A stretch of DNA of 64,000 bases from Lycorma delicatula (taxonomy: Eukaryota; Arthropoda; Insecta; Hemiptera; Fulgoridae), in the NCBI RefSeq assembly GCF_047948215.1, contig NC_134457.1:86817398-86881397 (forward strand). The letters are read 5' to 3'. The translations under genes were made by a program, and so were the position numbers. Shown piece after piece: positions 38,230-50,126 of the stretch. Each line of letters begins with the position of its first letter. Positions within the stretch are counted from its first letter, which is position 1. The notes under the pieces were generated by a model. It did no database searches, was not told where the DNA came from, and worked only from the letters and a program-made list of their open reading frames with translations.

Positions 38230-39420
38230 TCTGTTTTTATTTTATAATTAATTGCCAATTTGAAATGGTGCTTTGACCATAGTTTGATCATATTTCTCTT
38301 AACCCATCAAGGAAAATGCTGGAGCAGTCCTTTACAATTTCATCTGACGATAAGCATGCCTATTCATTATTATTATTAGTTCGAGCAGCCATGTGGAAAT
38401 TGCGAAGAGGCAGGAAGGCCGAGGTATTTGGGATGTGGTTTCGAGCCAGGCCTGTACTGGAGCGGAATGGTGATCTCAATGCACCAGTTCTAAATTTCTA
38501 GCAGTTGCCCATCTCCCACCTATGGAGGAGGCGTTACAGCCTCGTGATGGAAGCATGGCAGCAAGAAAGGCACACCACAAGTAAGGGAAGGTTCTTATAT
38601 ATATTTATACAGGATCTGGGGGGATGGTATGTCTCTCCTTCATTATTAAGGGCAACAGGAGCCCGAGTGCTCTCCAATCATGTAAATTTAAACCAATATT
38701 TGTTTCGGTTCTACCTGACAGCTGATGAGCTGTGCATCTGCGAGGAGGTCCTATCGAACGAACACATGATGTTCAATTGCCCAGCTCTTGGAGGGGCCAG
38801 GATCAGGCCACCCTGGAACTTAGAGGTCAAGGGGAAAATTGGCCACTCACAAGTGCCGAGTCAATGTGGCGAGAGCCCATTGTTGGACCATGTGGGAGTT
38901 CCTTGATGCGGTTGCTTTGTTCAACCGACATCAGTAGTTTACCTAAGGGAAAAGACTCCTACCGCGCTGCTGTAGTAAGCTAACCGAGAGAAATGGCTGG
39001 CTACCAGCCAGATTAAGGCTCCAAGCGCTTTAATGGTGGAAAGGTACTTGCTGGCATTCAGCGGCCTAGGCATGGCAGCAAATTGCTGTCTTTGACAAGA
39101 TAAATTAATTATTGATAGTTGTGTATGTTTTAGTAGTTGACGGGGTACGCCTACCCATTTTAGTGATATATGACAAGTGGGCGGTGGTTCATGCAAGCGA
39201 GTGGTGTATGGTACCACGCTTATTCCGCTCCCACTTTTAGGTTAGATCTAGGAGCTAGTTAGGACACTGGTCGCTAAACTGTTTCATTGCTCAGTAGCCG
39301 TTTGTGGCACAGACATTCGGTCTTGTGCTTTAGGGCGAATGAATGGGGTGGTGGCGGGAGAAATGCCAAGCAAACAAATGCCTATTCATTTCTGATACTG
39401 TTTGCATAATACATTCATTA
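38230..39420. repeat. Old repeat split by a LINE
   Basis: 38230-38368 plus 39391-39420 align by eye with the unbroken 49690-49860 (shared: GATCAT, AAATGCTG.A.CAGT.CTTT, CC(T/C)A(T/C)(C/T)CATTTCTGATA). The 1-kb LINE lies exactly between them. Confidence 0.6.
38369..39377 (+). mobile_element. LINE 3' fragment with 13-bp target duplication
   Basis: ATGCCTATTCATT occurs at 38356-38368 and 39378-39390, a clean 13-base target duplication. The insert is much richer in G and C than its surroundings. The reading frame at 38640-38900 gives ARVLSNHVNLNQYLFRFYL and then CICEEVLSNEHMMFNCP, a CxC...H...C knuckle seen at the C-terminus of R1/Jockey-type LINE polymerases. About 450 bases of 3' untranslated sequence follow. 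The element is heavily 5' truncated. Confidence 0.78.
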
Positions 39421-39889
39421 TTATGAACCAATCAAATAAAAGATTTATTTACCAATCACCATGTAAAATAATTTTGATATTTGACTATACTGAGAGCTCT
39501 GACATTTGTTATTTTGTTTTAAAGGCTTTTAAAGATGTTTAAAACTACTAATTGAACTCGTTTCAATCTTTATATTTTAATAATTCCAAAACACAAAATA
39601 TTAGGTTATTTTTGCCTTGCAACATCTTGGTAGCCATAGTAAGTAGTTTTTATTACATGACTGCCCAAAAAAGAGTGTAATGTATTTAGTTGGGGTGTAT
39701 CTATGTTTTTTCCACCGTAGAAGCTCAGTAGCTAACCGATTTAGATGTATGACCTTGCAATGGAATCCTTACATAGAGAGTCATATTCTATATAGATATA
39801 TATATTTTTTTTATTTAGATTAAATTTTTTATAGTCTATTGTTTCTTTCTTTTTCCTCTGAATGTTAAATAACTATATATAATATAATA

Positions 39890-40320
39890 TTTTTTCAGTC
39901 TTCATAAAGTATAGAATTGGAGAATATTCTTATATTTATTTTTTCATGTTCAAACGTTTTTGGACCCCCATCTTCAGGGATGTATTTTACATTTACACAT
40001 AAAATTATAGCTTTCTACTTTTACTTTGTAAAAATTGTTTATTGATAATAAAATTTAAAAAAAAATTAAAATCAGAACAAATATTTGCTCAGTCAAGAGA
40101 ATGAAAAAGTATTTAATTAAACATTTTTTTATCAATAAATATTTTTTACAAAGTAAAAGTAAAAAGCTATAATTTTATGCGTAAATGTAAAAAATAAAAA
40201 ATATATAAAAATCATCACTGAAGATGGGGTTAGACCCAAAAACATTTTGAACATGAGAAAATAAAGGTAAGAGGAGTTGTTTTTCTAATTCTGTACATTG
40301 TGGAGACTGAAAAAATATAT
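39890..40320. repeat. Inverted repeat pair, Penelope-like terminal sequence
   Basis: The left arm 39890-40070 and inverted right arm 40110-40320 share ATAAAATTATAGCTTT, TACTTTTACTTTGTAAAAA, TCATGTTCAAA and CATCTTCAG. The right arm reads CTGAAGATGGGGTTAGACCC and AAAACATTTTGAACATGAGA, like the 3' sequence of Penelope-like elements that follows the ORF. Pseudo-LTR arrangement is suspected, but no coding part is present. Confidence 0.5.
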
Positions 40321-40334
40321 ACATAATAAATACA

Positions 40335-40490
40335 TAATTATATTATGTATTTATTTATTTATTTTATTAGATCAACCAAAGTACAGAATAAATAAAAATA
40401 AAGTAGGATGACAGATGACTTACCTTATTCCACTATATATACAGGAGCGCTTTCACGATTTACTCATATCAGCTGCATTATAAATTCATA
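40335..40490 (-). mobile_element. Penelope-like 3' tail, copy 1
   Basis: It reads, on the minus strand, GTGAAAGCGCTCCTGTATAT, ATAAGGTAAGTCATCTGTCA and CTGTACTTTGGTTGATC. It is similar to 41440-41600. The assignment to Penelope-like elements rests on the GAAAGCGCT...AATAAGGT layout that I recall. Confidence 0.45.
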
Positions 40491-40883
40491 TATTCATCTC
40501 AAATTACATTACAAACTTCGTAAAATATAACAACATATCATGCATTTATTTATTTTATTAAAAAATTTAAAACTTTAATCTTTTTATAATTTTATTTTAA
40601 ACTTTTATTCAGTTAAATTAAAAATTAAAACAAAATTTAAAAATATGAAAAATGAATTAAAATTAACATTAAAAATTAAATTGTAAAAATATGATGTCAA
40701 GGCATAAAATCAAATTAAAAGTAACAATTAAAAATCAAAAATTGAAATTAAAATCAAATAAAAATAATTTTAAGTAAAGTAATTATACATGTTGTCCATT
40801 TAACTGAACTTACTTTACTATACTGATTGAAATTTCTGATTCTTAAAAGAATTGATTTAAAAAAAAAAAAATATATATACAAA

Positions 40884-41326
40884 ATGTATCACAAAGTTTG
40901 CCCGGGACTTTCAAACCCTATTCTACTCATGAAAATAATGGAAAAAGTTCATATAAATATTATCCTAAAATGCTTCATTTACGAAGCATTTCAGCTACCC
41001 TGGTGAAATGAGGTCGTATTGAAATTTTTAGGATTATAATTAAGGGGCAGAATTAGTAATTTTTAATGGCTTTTGACCTGAAAACTCGAATAAAATAGGT
41101 CCCAGAATTTCCATATCTGCAGTCGTTTTTGAAGAAATCTGGGGTAAAAACCAATAAATTGAGATAAAATACCACATTTTTATGTTTGACATACAATAAC
41201 TTTGTTAAGTGGGTAATAAATACATAAAACTTTTAAACAAAACTTGTAGAAAATTTAATTCTGAAAAAATGGTGCAAGATAAGTTGAATAAAATAAAGGA
41301 AAGTTAAAAAATTCAAATTTTATTTA
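40884..41326 (+). repeat. Solo copy of the transposon A terminal repeat
   Basis: It aligns with 12347-12812 along its length (GTATCACAAAGTTTGCCCGG, CCTGGTGAAATGAGGTCGTA, TTAATTCTGAAAAAATGGTG). No transposase or partner arm is adjacent, so it is a solo end or remnant of internal deletion. Confidence 0.8.
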
Positions 41327-41439
41327 GATACACTCATATGTATACATACTTTTTTCATACGTATACATACTTTTTCTAAAATCAATCTTTTCAAAACCCA
41401 CATCTCTCTGTACTAATATATATATATATATATATATAC

Positions 41440-41600
41440 TGTATTTATAATCCAACTTGATCCACCTAAGTACAAAAATTAAAAAGTAAATAAGATGACA
41501 CTGACCTTATTTTTTCATAATCTTTACAATAGTGCTTTCGTGGTAACCCACATCTTCAGTTTTTTTATTTTTATATCAAACTAGATGTTAAACTGAAAAA
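41440..41600 (-). mobile_element. Penelope-like 3' tail, copy 2
   Basis: On the minus strand it reads CTGAAGATGTGGGTTACCAC, GAAAGCACTATTGTAAAGAT and AAATAAGGTCAGTGTCATCT. Such CTGAAGATG...CGAAAGC ends are typical of Penelope-like elements. A (TA)n run follows at 41418-41438. Confidence 0.55.
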
Positions 41601-41611
41601 GATAATGTCTT

Positions 41612-42002
41612 TCAGTTTAAAATGACATTATGGGAATGAAAGATGGACAATGAGGAAGAAGGAGAGGGTTTTGAGATATGGATATGGAAAAGAATGGAGA
41701 TGAATGAATAAACTGAAGAATGATAAATTAGTGAATTAGGATTGAAGAAGAAAGAGCATTTATGCTGGAAGTAAACAAAAGAAAAGGAAACCAATTAAGA
41801 CATGAGGTTAGAGGAAGTGGAATCTTGATAATAGCTCTGGAAGGGTCAGTAGAAAGAGAAAAGAAATAAGGAAGAAGGATGAAGTTAATGATAAGGTACA
41901 AACTGAAAAACTACATGGTAACAAAGAAGAGGTTTGGGACAGAAATGGATGGAGACAGCAGTGGTAAGGAGCCTGCCACTAGGCAGAGCAGATGGTTAAA
42001 TA
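41612..42002 (+). mobile_element. LINE C-terminal fragment, third family
   Basis: The readings FEIWIWKRMEMNE, RKGNQLRHEVRGSGILIIAL, EGSVEREKK and PATRQSRW match the tail of LINE polymerases that ends (FEMWxWRRM...NWLGHVLR..GLLRTILEGKVEGKRRRGRP...CxxAEH). Several frames are needed. It lies only about 115 bases from exon e, on the opposite strand. Confidence 0.68.
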
Positions 42003-42118
42003 TCACTGTGGAGAAAAAATAACTTTCACTGAAATAATATTCTGTATCCATACTTCTAGGTATTTACAAAGTGAATTCTTAAATAGTATGCAATACAAAG
42101 TATACTTTAGTTTCATAC

Positions 42119-42329
42119 CCCGATTTAAACAAGCCATCCACTGAATTTCTCTAACTTTGGTAACTTCTAATCCAATTAAATATGTGAAAACACGGACTGG
42201 AATATGAGTTCTGTTTTCAAACCAGTTGTATTGTTGAAAGACCTCAGTTAGATTATCTGTTACACTGTCAGTAATTAACATTATTGCTTGATTACATGTT
42301 TTTTCAGGACAGGCTTTAGTCTGACGATA
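42119..42329 (-). CDS. alpha-2/delta exon e: VWA domain, C-terminal half
   Basis: This 211-base exon (residues 269-338) follows an acceptor preceded by an unbroken run of 30 T on the coding strand. It encodes [31 protein letters not shown] and [10 protein letters not shown], the usual alpha-2/delta VWA core. The aspartate in ITDS is a MIDAS-supporting residue; most relatives I recall have Gly after it, here Ser. The donor is CGGG|GTATGA, leaving one base of a glycine codon. Confidence 0.94.
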
Positions 42330-42363
<34 letters not shown>

Positions 42364-43659
42364 ATTAATCAAACACATTTATATAAATGCATTAACACAT
42401 ATCAAACGTAGAAAAAAAAATAGATTTTTTGCCTTCAGCCATACAACTTTTATATTCCTTTATATTCAGCACTAATCATTACATTTCAAAATAATCTTTA
42501 TTTACTAACATTATCTTCTTTATTCTAAAATTTGTTATAAGTACATTAATAAATGTTTCATTATATAATTGATCAACCTAATTTTCTACTGGTGAGGATT
42601 TACCTTAGGATGTGTTTTTCTCTAATTTGAATTAAAGATCTTTATTTTAAGCTTTGCATATCAATCTGATATTCAACATCCTTCTATTATACCAAATTTT
42701 TAAAACCTCTATTCTCTTCCTTTTTAAATTTCCTAGGTTATATTTTGTTACTACTATTATTATTACTTTTTGTTACATAGTATACTCCATAGTTAAATAT
42801 ACTTTTAAATTTTCTTGTAATTCTAAAAGCTATGTTTCACTAGCTTTTTCCTTTAATGAATTTTCTCTTACCTTATGCGAATTTCTTTTAATACCTTCCT
42901 AAATCTCCTATGACTAGTGTCCTATTAACTGGGCAAAATGTGAGCAATGCAAGCAGTTTAAGATATTTTAAGATATGCCTATGTACTATGTTGTGTTATG
43001 TAAAATATATTTTGATATGTATATTATACAAATTTTCTTAAAGAAAAACTTTTTGGAGGTCACAAAACAGTTTCTAACTTTTTTTCTAAATCAATATTTT
43101 GGCACAGCATGTCCTACCCATGTCAAACATTTAAGAGGTTCATTCTCTGTCACCTGTCTAAATAAAATTCTTCTGGTAAATTATGTTCTCACATATTAAT
43201 ATTTCTCTTAACATTATTTTCATTTTTGCCACATTTCATTCATATTTAATTTCAAATTAAATTTCCTCCTAATAAAGAATACTTTTTAGTACTTAGTACT
43301 TCTGCAACTTGATTTTAATTTCAGCTATAAGAAAATTATCAATGGTAAATTTTAACACCATTATGTTTTCTCCTAGTATTGTAATTCAACATAAATTTTA
43401 TGCAACTCATTTATTGTTGCCTCAATATAAGCACACAGAATAGACTATCTAGCCTTTCTTGATCATCACATGTCACCCCATTATAACATATTCTTAGACA
43501 GTTGTTGTTTCACATGACCCAACTGAAATCATCATACATCATCATGTCCAACAAAATAATAGTTAAAAAATTTACGTTTTCTTTCAATAAAAAAAAAAAT
43601 CAGTACATTTTTTTAACATAACATTGATGTTATTCGGATATCCTTTGAACCATCACCTT

Positions 43660-44430
43660 GAAAATCAATATAAGAAAGCTATCTCAGCAGATTGAAATGT
43701 TGTATGGAAGTGTTCACAAAGCCCCAAAGAAATTAAAATTACGTCCATATTGTATTCACATCGTGCACAAAATGTGAGAACCTGATCACTAAAAAAGACT
43801 CAATGGTAGACTCAACAAATGGTTTATGAATTCAGCAATAATCTGTTCTTGACATTTTCTTTAGTGACAAGGTATGGTTTTATCCAAGTGGCTATGTAAA
43901 TATCCAGAACAACTGATATTGGAGTGCAGAGAACCCTCTTGTTTTGCAAAGACTAAAAAACTACATTACACTCAGAAAATATTGTAGTCTGGTGCACAAT
44001 TTCTCGGAAGAGAACTATGGGTTCAATATTTTTCATGGAAACTGTTAGATGTGAATGCTTCCAAAAGATTATAATAAACTTCATAGCCATGCTAGAAAAT
44101 AAACGTAATTACTGATTGCAGTAAATTGATCCAATAGCCCACACAGAAAATAACAACATTGCTGCTATGCGAGTTCTTTGGGGAAAAAGTCATTTCCTGT
44201 GGTCTATGGTTAATTAGGTTCCCAATTTGTTGCCCACATTTTTTTTCTTTGGGAATTATTTAAGATAAAAAGTATTCAGAAATAAATCTCGCACAATGTC
44301 CTGTTTGATCAATTCAAACAGGACATTAAAATTGGAATATCTCAAATCAGCGCTGCAATCAGTAAAAAAGTGGCTGCTAACATGTAGAAACATGTTAATT
44401 TTTGTATAGCTGCGAATGGGGTACATTTTG
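43660..44430 (+). pseudogene. Mariner-like transposase relic
   Basis: Plus-strand blocks are SVHKAPKKLKLRPYCIHIVH, the decayed first motif near 43860 (FFSDKVWF in one frame), WCTISRKRTMGSIFFMETV near 44000, and CEFFGEKVISCGLW near 44170. The order and spacing match Tc1/mariner transposases of the same broad type as element B. No intact frame exceeds about 30 codons. Confidence 0.75.
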
Positions 44431-44635
44431 AATTTTTATTATAATAAAATTATTGTAAGTATGAAATTATTTAATTTTTATTTCTCTTTTTAAGTATAAT
44501 AATGGTTTTTGTATTTTGGTTTCCATGTATATTTTGTTTTTCCATATGAGTTGCATAACATTTTGTTATTTACATACATACAATACCAATATCTATATAT
44601 ACAAGTATATAGCTTATATATAACTCCCATAAATA

Positions 44636-47600
44636 CAGTGTATCATGAAGTTCTACTGGGACATTCATGACCTATTTTACTCATGAAGATAATGGAAGAA
44701 GTTCAAATAAACATATGTCCTAAAATGCTTTGTTTGCAAGTTGCAGCTAGTGAAAGATTTCACTAGCATTTCAATCACTCCAGTAAAATGAGGACATACA
44801 GAAATTCTTAGGATGTCAATTAAGGAACTAAATTAGTGATTTTTTACAGTTTTTGATCTGAAAATTGAATAAAATAGGTCCTAGAACAACATCTGCAGTA
44901 GTTTTTGAGAAATTTGGTGTGAAAACCAATAAGTTGGGATAAAAAAGCCCTTTTTTTATATTTGATGTACAATAACTTTGTTAATGAATAATAAACACAC
45001 AAAACTTTAAACAAAACTTGTACAGAATTTAATTCTGTATACCATATCAGCATATTCCTCTGTTGTAAATAAGTAAGGCATTACTTCAATGGCAAAACAA
45101 AACCAGCATTACTTCAACGTTCAAATTAAAATTGACAGAAATCCTTTGCTAACAACATCATAATTTGCAGTACATGATATACTTAGGGTACTTAATGTAC
45201 CTTACAGAATAAATTAAACACTAATACACTATTGTGCATTGTTAATTAGCTGTTGTTATTTTATTGCCAACTTTGAAATAATAATTTTTCAAATAATTTA
45301 TTGTATTTTTGTCATTAATAAAAAAAATTATTATCTAAGTAATTTTTGTTTTACAACTGTGTAAATTCTAGTTTTTTTTTTAGTAGCAATATTTTACACT
45401 AAATTTTATTTTTACAAATTTTTCACATCACCAAAAACGAATTTGGTTTTTGTATACATTAAATACGTACTTTTCTAACAAATTTAGTAAAATACTATGT
45501 AAAATACTGCAGTAAAATACAGTAATTCAAATTTATTTTTAACTTTTCTTTATTTTATTCAACTTAACTTACACCATTTTGTTCAAAATTAAATTTTCTA
45601 CAATTTTTGTTTAAAAGATTTATGTCTATTACCCTTTTACAAAGTTATTGCCCATCAAACTTAAAAAAAAGAGGGTTTTTTTACCCCAATTTATTGGTTT
45701 TCATTCCAAATTTCTCAAAAACTACTGCAGATACAGAAATTCTGGGACCTACTTTATTTGATTTTTCAGGTCAAAAATATTATTTTTGTTCTAGTCGTTT
45801 GTTGGTTTGTTTTTCTTTAATCTTCCTTCTACTATTAATCTGAGTACTAAAATTGCTTCACTGGTTCCTATACTTTTCCTGAAACCAAATTGGTCTTCTC
45901 CTAACACTTCTTCCACACTCCTCTCAATTCTTCTGTATTGAATTCTAGTTAAGATTTTTGATGCGCAAGTAGTAAAACTAATTGTTCTGTATTCTCTACA
46001 TTATCTGCTTCTGATTTCTTTGGTATAATGATAATACTCTTTTTGAAGTCTGACAGAATTTCTCCATTTTTGCAAATATTACACGCCAGTTTGCATAATC
46101 TATTGCTTCCTACCTGCACTGCACAGCAATTATGCAGGTATCCCATCTATTCCAGGAACCTTTCTGCCATTCAGATCTTTTAATATTCTATTATATTTAG
46201 ATCTTAATACTGTATCTCCTGTTTCATCTTCTTCAACTTCCTCTTCTTCCTCTATAAGATTAGTTTCTAGTTCATTTCCTCCATATAAATCTTCAATATA
46301 TTCCACCCACTTATCTACCTCTTCTTTCGTATTATAAATCAGTGTACCATCTTTTAACACAATATCAGATTTTAATTTATTTACCACAAAATTCTCCTTA
46401 ACTTCCCTGTATGCTCCATCTACTTTACCATTCCTCTGATCATTTTCTCTTTTTCTGATCATTTCTCTTTCCACTTCTGAACACTTTTCTTTAATCCACT
46501 CTTCTTTTGGTAATTTACACTTCCTGTTTAAAGTATTTCTTAATTAATAGTTCCTTCTACCTTCTTCATCACTAATATTCTTATACTTTCTACGTTCATC
46601 CATCAGGTGCAATATATATCCTCTGATGTCCAACGTTTACTACCAGTTCTCATTGTTCTGTCTAAGTTTGCTTCTGCTGATTTATTTCCTTTTTTTAACA
46701 GTCTCCCATTCTTCTATACTTTCTACCTTATTGTTTTTACTCAGCCCCTCATGATATCCTCCTCAAAAACCTTCTTTACCTCCTTTTCCTCAAGCTTCTC
46801 TAAATTCCACCAATTCATCACCTTCTCTTCAGGTTTTTAAACTCCAATCTAGATTCATTATCACTAAATTATGGTCGCTATCAATTTCTGCTCCAAAATA
46901 TGCTTTGCAGTTAACGAGTTGATTTCTAATTGTTTGTTTAACCATGATATAATCTACTGATACCTTGCAGTATCACCAGGCTTTTTCCATGTTTATATTC
47001 TTCTATTATGATTTTTAAACTTTGTGTTGGCAATTACTAAATTATACTTCATGAAAAACTCAATAAGTCAGTCCCCTCTTTCATTCCTTTTGCCCAGCCT
47101 GAATTCACTCACATTATTTCCTTCCTTGTCTTTTCCAGTGTTTGCATTCCAATCAATAAACTATTACTAAATTTTCACTCCCTTTTATGCATTTAATTAT
47201 TTTGTCAATTTCTTCATACACACTCTATACCTCACCATCATCATCATGGGCACTTTTACACATATAGACGTTAACAATCGTTGTCGGCTTAAGTTTTGAT
47301 TTTATCCTTATTACAGTGATTCTATTACTAAGCTTTTTTGAATATGCTACTCTCTTCCCTAACTTCTTGTTCATTACAAAACCTACTCCTGTCTGCCCTT
47401 TATTTGACACTGAGTTAATTATTCTAAAATCACCTGACCAAAAGTCATTTTCTTCTTCCTACCGAACCTCGCTAATTCCTACTACAGCTACATTAATCCT
47501 ATCCATTTCCCTTTTTAAATTTTCTAACCTACCAACCTTTTTTAGACTTCTAACACTCCACACTCCAACTCATAGAATGTTGTTTTTTAATATTATGGTG

Positions 47601-47785
47601 ACCCCTTCCTTAGTAGTCTCCACCCGGAGATCTGAACGAAGGACTAGTTTCCTCTGACATATTATACCAAGAAAGGCGCCTCAATCTTTGTTAAATGAAA
47701 ATGCCAGAGAGCTACATTTTCTTGGAAAACATTATTTTCTCAAGTTGAATAGGTTATGAAAATCCTGGAAGAACTCTGAGTTACC
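44636..47785 (-). mobile_element. Second copy of transposon A, internally deleted, hit by a LINE
   Basis: 44636-45050 is the left terminal repeat. At 45050 it jumps to the transposase start (MPYLFTTEEYADMV on the minus strand) and 5' flank, then to the equivalent of 15236-15460 (45185-45405) and the right repeat (45410-45785). A LINE (45790-47690) follows, and the outer end of the right repeat (GGTTATGAAAATCCTGGAAG) reappears at about 47754-47785. About 170 bases of the repeat seem lost at the LINE site. Confidence 0.78.
45790..47690 (-). mobile_element. LINE relic, same family as 766-3592
   Basis: Minus-strand readings are GQTGVGFVMNKKLGKRVAYS (endonuclease, about 47400), DLNGRKVPGIDGIPA (46170) and FKKSIIIIPKKSEADN (about 46000), ending near EAILVLRLIVEGRLKKN (45800). 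The 5' end is more complete than in the 766-3592 copy, but the 3' half of the polymerase is missing. Stops and frameshifts occur throughout. Confidence 0.88.
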
Positions 47786-47826
47786 TTTGTATGTATGTAT
47801 GAATAAATAACTATATCTGTCTTTTA

Positions 47827-47866
47827 TATATATATATATATATTATATATATATATATATAAAATG
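47827..47866. repeat. (TA)n microsatellite
   Basis: Two TA runs are separated by a single TT step. It lies about 160 bases downstream of exon d on the coding strand. Confidence 0.95.
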
Positions 47867-48029
47867 CATGTGTAAATGCAACGTGTAAATCAATTCATAA
47901 TTATTTCCAGTTTCATTTTACAAAATACAAAATAAATATTCATAAAAGTAAATACTACTTAAATAATTAATAACAAATGATATTATTTAAAATATTACTG
48001 CACATAACCACAAACTATAAATTTAATAC

Positions 48030-48140
48030 CTGTTCTAACAGATTAAACGCTGTAATGTAGGCGTTAGAAAAATTAGCTTTTCCATCTACAGTAATATTAT
48101 CAACAGCTTCCTTGAAAGTCTGAACATTTTCCTCAGTAGC
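48030..48140 (-). CDS. alpha-2/delta exon d: VWA domain, middle
   Basis: This 111-base, 37-codon exon (residues 232-268) is phase 0 at both ends, with acceptor ATTTACAG and donor CAG|GTATTA. It reads TFKEAVDNITVDGKANFSNA and then ITAFNLLEQ, matching the helix and strand after the MIDAS loop in alpha-2/delta VWA domains. Two N-glycosylation sites (NIT, NFS) are present. Confidence 0.92.
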
Positions 48141-50126
48141 CTGTAAATATGATATCTTAAATTTAACAAAATGTATTTAGTAAACAAAAACAAAATTGGA
48201 GAAAGTAAAAATATTTATTTATTTATTTCAAACATCATCAAATTAATCTAGGGCATCATATAATACCCATACCCATATAATCCTGAAAAAAGAAATTCTG
48301 TAAAATGATCATTATATAGATATCAGCCTTGTTTGTAAAAAAAAAAGTAAATATAATTTTTAATACGTATAATACTAATCAGCCAATAAAATAAGCAGAA
48401 AAAAAAAGTATAATAATTGTGAAGATATAATTTACATTATAACTTTCTACCTCCAATTTATTGAGCACAGAGAACAAGCTAATTTAAAGGATAAGAATGT
48501 TAGGCAAAATACCATCAGAAATAATAAAATTGATAGAAAAGTGAAATAAGAAAATTGCAGATAAATTTATCTAAATATATTCAGATTTAATGTTTGGCCT
48601 AACTCCCAGTGAAATATAGTTAAAAATATATTTATACTGATAAGCTAAAATTGTTCAAACTAATTAGGTAACATTTGATTAAATAATTATAGATATAAAA
48701 AGTGTTAGTCTTACAAAAAATGTTTGTTAAATCTCAATTATGATTAGGTTTGCCTCCTTGTAAAATATTGATGCACATTTAAATTATATTTCCCTGTTTC
48801 TCAGAGAATTATCACAAGTATTTTAATGAAAAAGTTGAAAGATAACAAAAATATTTATTTATCAAATAGCACTTTCATTGGAAAATGCTGACTTTTTAAA
48901 TACTATCTTCAGCATAACTTTTTACATAAGATTCCAATATCGACCTAAAAGTCCTGACTAGATAAATGACATAAAAATGACTGGATAAATGGAAAATACT
49001 TGTATATTATCCTTATTTCTTAAAAATATAAAATTTATCTTCCTAAACACATAAATCATTTTTCTACTTCTTTTGTTCAAAATTGTAACATTCTTTTTCA
49101 GTTCATTCTATTCTCATTACTTGAGAAGTAATGTGTATTTTCAAGTATTTTCTTATTTTAGGATAGATGAACTATATATATATATATGAAAATGTCAATC
49201 CTAACCAGAATCTAAATCCAGAACATTCCAGATGAAAGGTACAGATACTAATGCTCCATCATGGAGGTCAGAGTAGTGTTGACATCCATGGAAGATTTAA
49301 TAACTATAGTAATAGAATTTAAATTACAAATATTACTATTATAATCCCCCCAGATGTCTAATTTTGTCAACTGCCTACAAACATCTGTCAGTTTCTTTAA
49401 ATTTATTGGCATAAATATTTCATTGATACACTTAATTTTAAAACATTCTGATACAATTTTTTAATAAGAAATAATCTTTGAACAAACTACTAAATAAAAT
49501 TATAATTTTCTAATTAAAATAAATAGCTGTATTAGCAGAAAAATGTCAATAGTAATAATAATGAAAGTTTTAATTACATTAAAAAGCACATATTAAAGTA
49601 TCATTAGACTTTTAATCTTTTTTAAAAACAAATACACTTAATTTTCTGCACTTATTTCATACATCTATAATTTTTAAATATTAAAATGAACTTTAACCAC
49701 TTCCAATTTTTATATAAATTTAACTGCGTATTTTGTGATGCTGTTTTGATCATGGTTTTACTACGGTTTCCCTTATTCTGTTTAGATAAATGCTGCAACA
49801 GTTCCTTTGTTATCTATTAAGTAGCACACCTACCCATTTCTGATATGATGAATATAATATATAATTATATATCAATCTGAATAAATTATCCATATACTTA
49901 GCATCAGAAATCTATTTAAAAGCAGAAGATTTTTATCACAACAATCTGTAACTTTCAAACAATTCAGTTTCTGTTGACAGTTGAAATTTATATAAAATCT
50001 TTTTTTAAAGAAACTTGAAAGCAAGAATAACAAAAAAGGGAAAGGAGATTAGGATTATAAAAATTATAAAATAAGTCTTAAATAATGAAGAAATTGCCAA
50101 TATAATCATGAATAAATAAATAGTAC
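48141..50126 (-). other. Intron between exons c and d
   Basis: It is AT-rich; the only item recognised is the old repeat at 49690-49860. Confidence 0.7.
49690..49860. repeat. Unbroken relative of the repeat at 38230-39420
   Basis: TTTGATCATGGTTTTACTAC through CCATTTCTGATATGATG matches the two halves that flank the LINE at 38369-39377. It represents the pre-insertion (empty) site. Confidence 0.6.

Larger units (their letters stand above)
35947..42118 (-). other. Intron between exons e and f
   Basis: It is repeat-rich: LINE tails at 36060-37120, 38369-39377 and 41612-42002, Penelope-like sequences at 39890-40490 and 41440-41600, and a solo terminal repeat at 40884-41326. 37120-38230 is AT-rich with a (TA)n run at 37648-37672 and nothing else recognised. 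Confidence 0.8.
42330..48029 (-). other. Intron between exons d and e
   Basis: It opens (on the coding strand, closes) with the T30 tract at 42332-42361. It contains a transposase relic (43660-44430), a copy of transposon A with an inserted LINE (44636-47785) and a (TA)n region at 47827-47866. 42370-43650 is AT-rich with nothing recognised. Confidence 0.8.

Noticed and set aside
42003..42281. 92-codon minus-strand ORF beginning MLITDS
   Set aside because: It is exon e missing its first codons and running into the intron after CLNR; the splice donor at 42118 ends the exon.
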